Positions 15,001 to 16,104 of a stretch of DNA of 16,104 bases are shown in pieces (the stretch's first letter is position 1; each line of letters starts with the position of its first letter). The position numbers were made by a program, and so were the translations under genes. A model generated the notes under the pieces. The model did not search any database. It had not been told where the DNA came from and was given only the letters and a program-made list of their open reading frames with translations. Source of the stretch: Verrucomicrobiota bacterium (GTDB lineage: Bacteria > Verrucomicrobiota > Verrucomicrobiia > Limisphaerales > DSYF01); NCBI GenBank assembly GCA_025457725.1, contig JALOTU010000007.1, positions 1 through 16,104 of the forward strand, in the 5' to 3' direction.

Positions 15001-15019
15001 TCAGCCGTGTTACTGTCAA
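14993..15019 (-). promoter_or_regulatory. Weak candidate promoter for the TPR-cvpA-dnaG operon
   Basis: On the minus strand a perfect TTGACA (-35; complement of 15014-15019) is followed after 15 bases by GATAAC (complement of 14993-14998). With 17-base spacing the fit is only TAACAC. Used as written, transcription would begin around 14985-14990, which favours ATG 14982 as the translated start, nearly without a leader. It also lies inside the first codons of the divergent gene. Tentative. Confidence 0.25.
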
Positions 15020-16104
15020 GGAACGCACCGGTATTGAGCCATGGACTGGCGGGCTTGATCCTCATGGCCATAGTGTCCCCGATTCCTTTACCGGCATCCG
15101 AGACGAATGCTCTCGAGTTCTCCATGCCTGACGCCCTGCCGGGCAAGCCGGTGGTGGTGGTCTCGGATCCCGGGGCGGTTCGTAATCTCCAACCCCAACC
15201 CAGCCGGGTTCAGGCCATGGTGGACAAGGGAATTACGGAGCTCACTGGAGCATCGGATTCCGAACGGGCGTGGAGTGCCATCGCCTCCTCCAACGATGTG
15301 GTGGCAATCAAGGTCGTCTCGTCGCCCGGCCCCAACACCGGCACACGAGCGTCCGTGGTCCAGGCGGTGGTCCGGGGACTCCTGTCGGCCGGGGTCAGCG
15401 CCACCAACATTATCGTGTGGGACCGTACCGAAGCGGATCTCCGTCGCGCCGGCTACGGGGCGCTGGCCGCCTCTCTCGGGATCACCCTCGCCGGGGCTCT
15501 GCAGTCGGGCTATGACCCGTCCGATGCGTATTCCTTCGCCCTGATCACCGGCCTGCGTTTTGGGGACCTTGAGTTCGGGAAAACCGGGGAAGGGGTGGGC
15601 AGAAGATCATTTGTCACCAAACTGTTGGGGCCGCGCGTAACCCGGATCATCAGCATCGCGCCGGCCTCCAACAAGCAGAGTACCGGGGTGACCGGGCATA
15701 TTTACAGCATGACGCTGGGTTCCCTCGACAACACTTGGCGCTTTGAAAGCAACCCCTCCACCCTTTCCTGGGCCCTGCCGGAAATCTATGCCATGCGCAC
15801 GATCGGCGATCGGGCCCTGCCGGAAATCTATGCCATGCGCACGATCGGCGATCGTGTCGTTCTGTGCATCACTGACGCCTTGATCTGTCAGTATGAAGGC
15901 GAGGACACCACGCTGTTGCACTATTCAGCCGTGGCCAATGAGCTCTATTTCGGGACGGATCCGGTTGCCCTGGATTTGCTCGCCTTGCAGTTGCTGGCAA
16001 AGGAACGCAGATCCTACGCTGCCATGGAAAGCAAACCCGACTTGAACACCTACCGCAATGCGGCGCTGTTGCAGCTGGGAACGGATGATTTGAGCCGGGT
16101 GCCC
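15007..16104 (+). CDS. Secreted DUF362-domain protein, 3'-truncated by window edge
   Basis: The frame is open from GTG 15007 to the last base (366 codons) with no stop, so the gene continues outside. The start gives a signal peptide (LLSRNAPVLSHGLAGLILMA, cleavage near LPA-SE); ATG 15064 is an alternative that would lose the charged tip. The body matches the DUF362 family: DVVAIKVVSSPGPNTGTRAS, GLLSAGVSATNIIVWDRTEA, DLRRAGYGAL, RIISIAPASNKQSTGVTG and ITDALICQYEGE. DUF362 proteins are of unknown function and some carry iron-sulfur domains; no Cys cluster is visible in this part. An exact 42-bp tandem duplication (15771-15854) inserts a second ALPEIYAMRTIGDR. The start lies six bases from the divergent TPR gene's ATG, and no ribosome-binding site is evident. 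Confidence 0.82.
   Translation, partial: MLLSRNAPVLSHGLAGLILMAIVSPIPLPASETNALEFSMPDALPGKPVVVVSDPGAVRNLQPQPSRVQAMVDKGITELTGASDSERAWSAIASSNDVVAIKVVSSPGPNTGTRASVVQAVVRGLLSAGVSATNIIVWDRTEADLRRAGYGALAASLGITLAGALQSGYDPSDAYSFALITGLRFGDLEFGKTGEGVGRRSFVTKLLGPRVTRIISIAPASNKQSTGVTGHIYSMTLGSLDNTWRFESNPSTLSWALPEIYAMRTIGDRALPEIYAMRTIGDRVVLCITDALICQYEGEDTTLLHYSAVANELYFGTDPVALDLLALQLLAKERRSYAAMESKPDLNTYRNAALLQLGTDDLSRVP
15771..15854 (+). repeat. Exact 42-bp tandem duplication inside the DUF362 gene
   Basis: Bases 15771-15812 are repeated without any difference at 15813-15854. The unit is 14 codons, so the frame is kept and the peptide ALPEIYAMRTIGDR appears twice in a row. Absence of any mismatch points to a very recent event or an assembly error. 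Confidence 0.97.

Noticed and set aside
15771..15854. Tandem repeat as a CRISPR or satellite array
   Set aside because: There are only two directly abutting units without spacers, inside a coding frame, which fits a simple duplication.

Overview
The window looks like a chromosomal stretch of a high-G+C Gram-negative bacterium, most likely Verrucomicrobiota (PVC superphylum). The evidence is a small secreted cytochrome of the planctomycete/verrucomicrobial PSCyt1 type, a DUF362 protein, a TPR lipoprotein with a long Pro/Thr/Ala-rich linker, and a secreted protein plus membrane-anchored carboxypeptidase-regulatory-like protein of a kind frequent in these genomes. The phylum is inferred from gene content; no rRNA is present.

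Region 1 (1-4451, + strand) is a tightly packed elongation/cell-shape operon: the 3' part of the PBP2 transpeptidase (mrdA), the SEDS glycosyltransferase rodA and an RNase E/G-family endoribonuclease. Each junction has one base between stop and start, so translation is probably coupled. The mreBCD genes may lie upstream, outside the window.

Region 2 (4452-6711) looks like an accessory islet with visibly lower G+C. It holds about 460 bp without a gene, whose last 200 bases contain three strong hairpins. Then come two genes overlapping by ATGA (a small secreted protein with a LamG-like opening, and a membrane-anchored carboxypeptidase-regulatory-like protein) and the broken start of a third membrane protein, which now runs in frame into the next gene.

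Region 3 (6712-10568) is mixed. It has an alpha-glucan phosphorylase (glycogen/maltodextrin breakdown, +), a two-domain CbiX-type chelatase (-) and a stand-alone secreted PSCyt1 cytochrome (+) divergent from the chelatase.

Region 4 (10582-15000, - strand) is a probable operon read TPR lipoprotein -> CvpA-family membrane protein -> DNA primase dnaG, with a small perfect hairpin in each intergenic gap. Divergent from it, and almost touching its start, is a secreted DUF362 protein (15007 to beyond the end), which contains an exact in-frame 42-bp tandem duplication.

No tRNA, rRNA, CRISPR array, insertion sequence or transposase was seen. The most unusual parts are the structured leader and coupled gene pair of region 2, the gene remnant fused to glgP, the duplication in the DUF362 gene, and the amphipathic N-terminal extension on the RNase E/G encoded beside rodA. 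Nothing amounts to clear proof of a new system.
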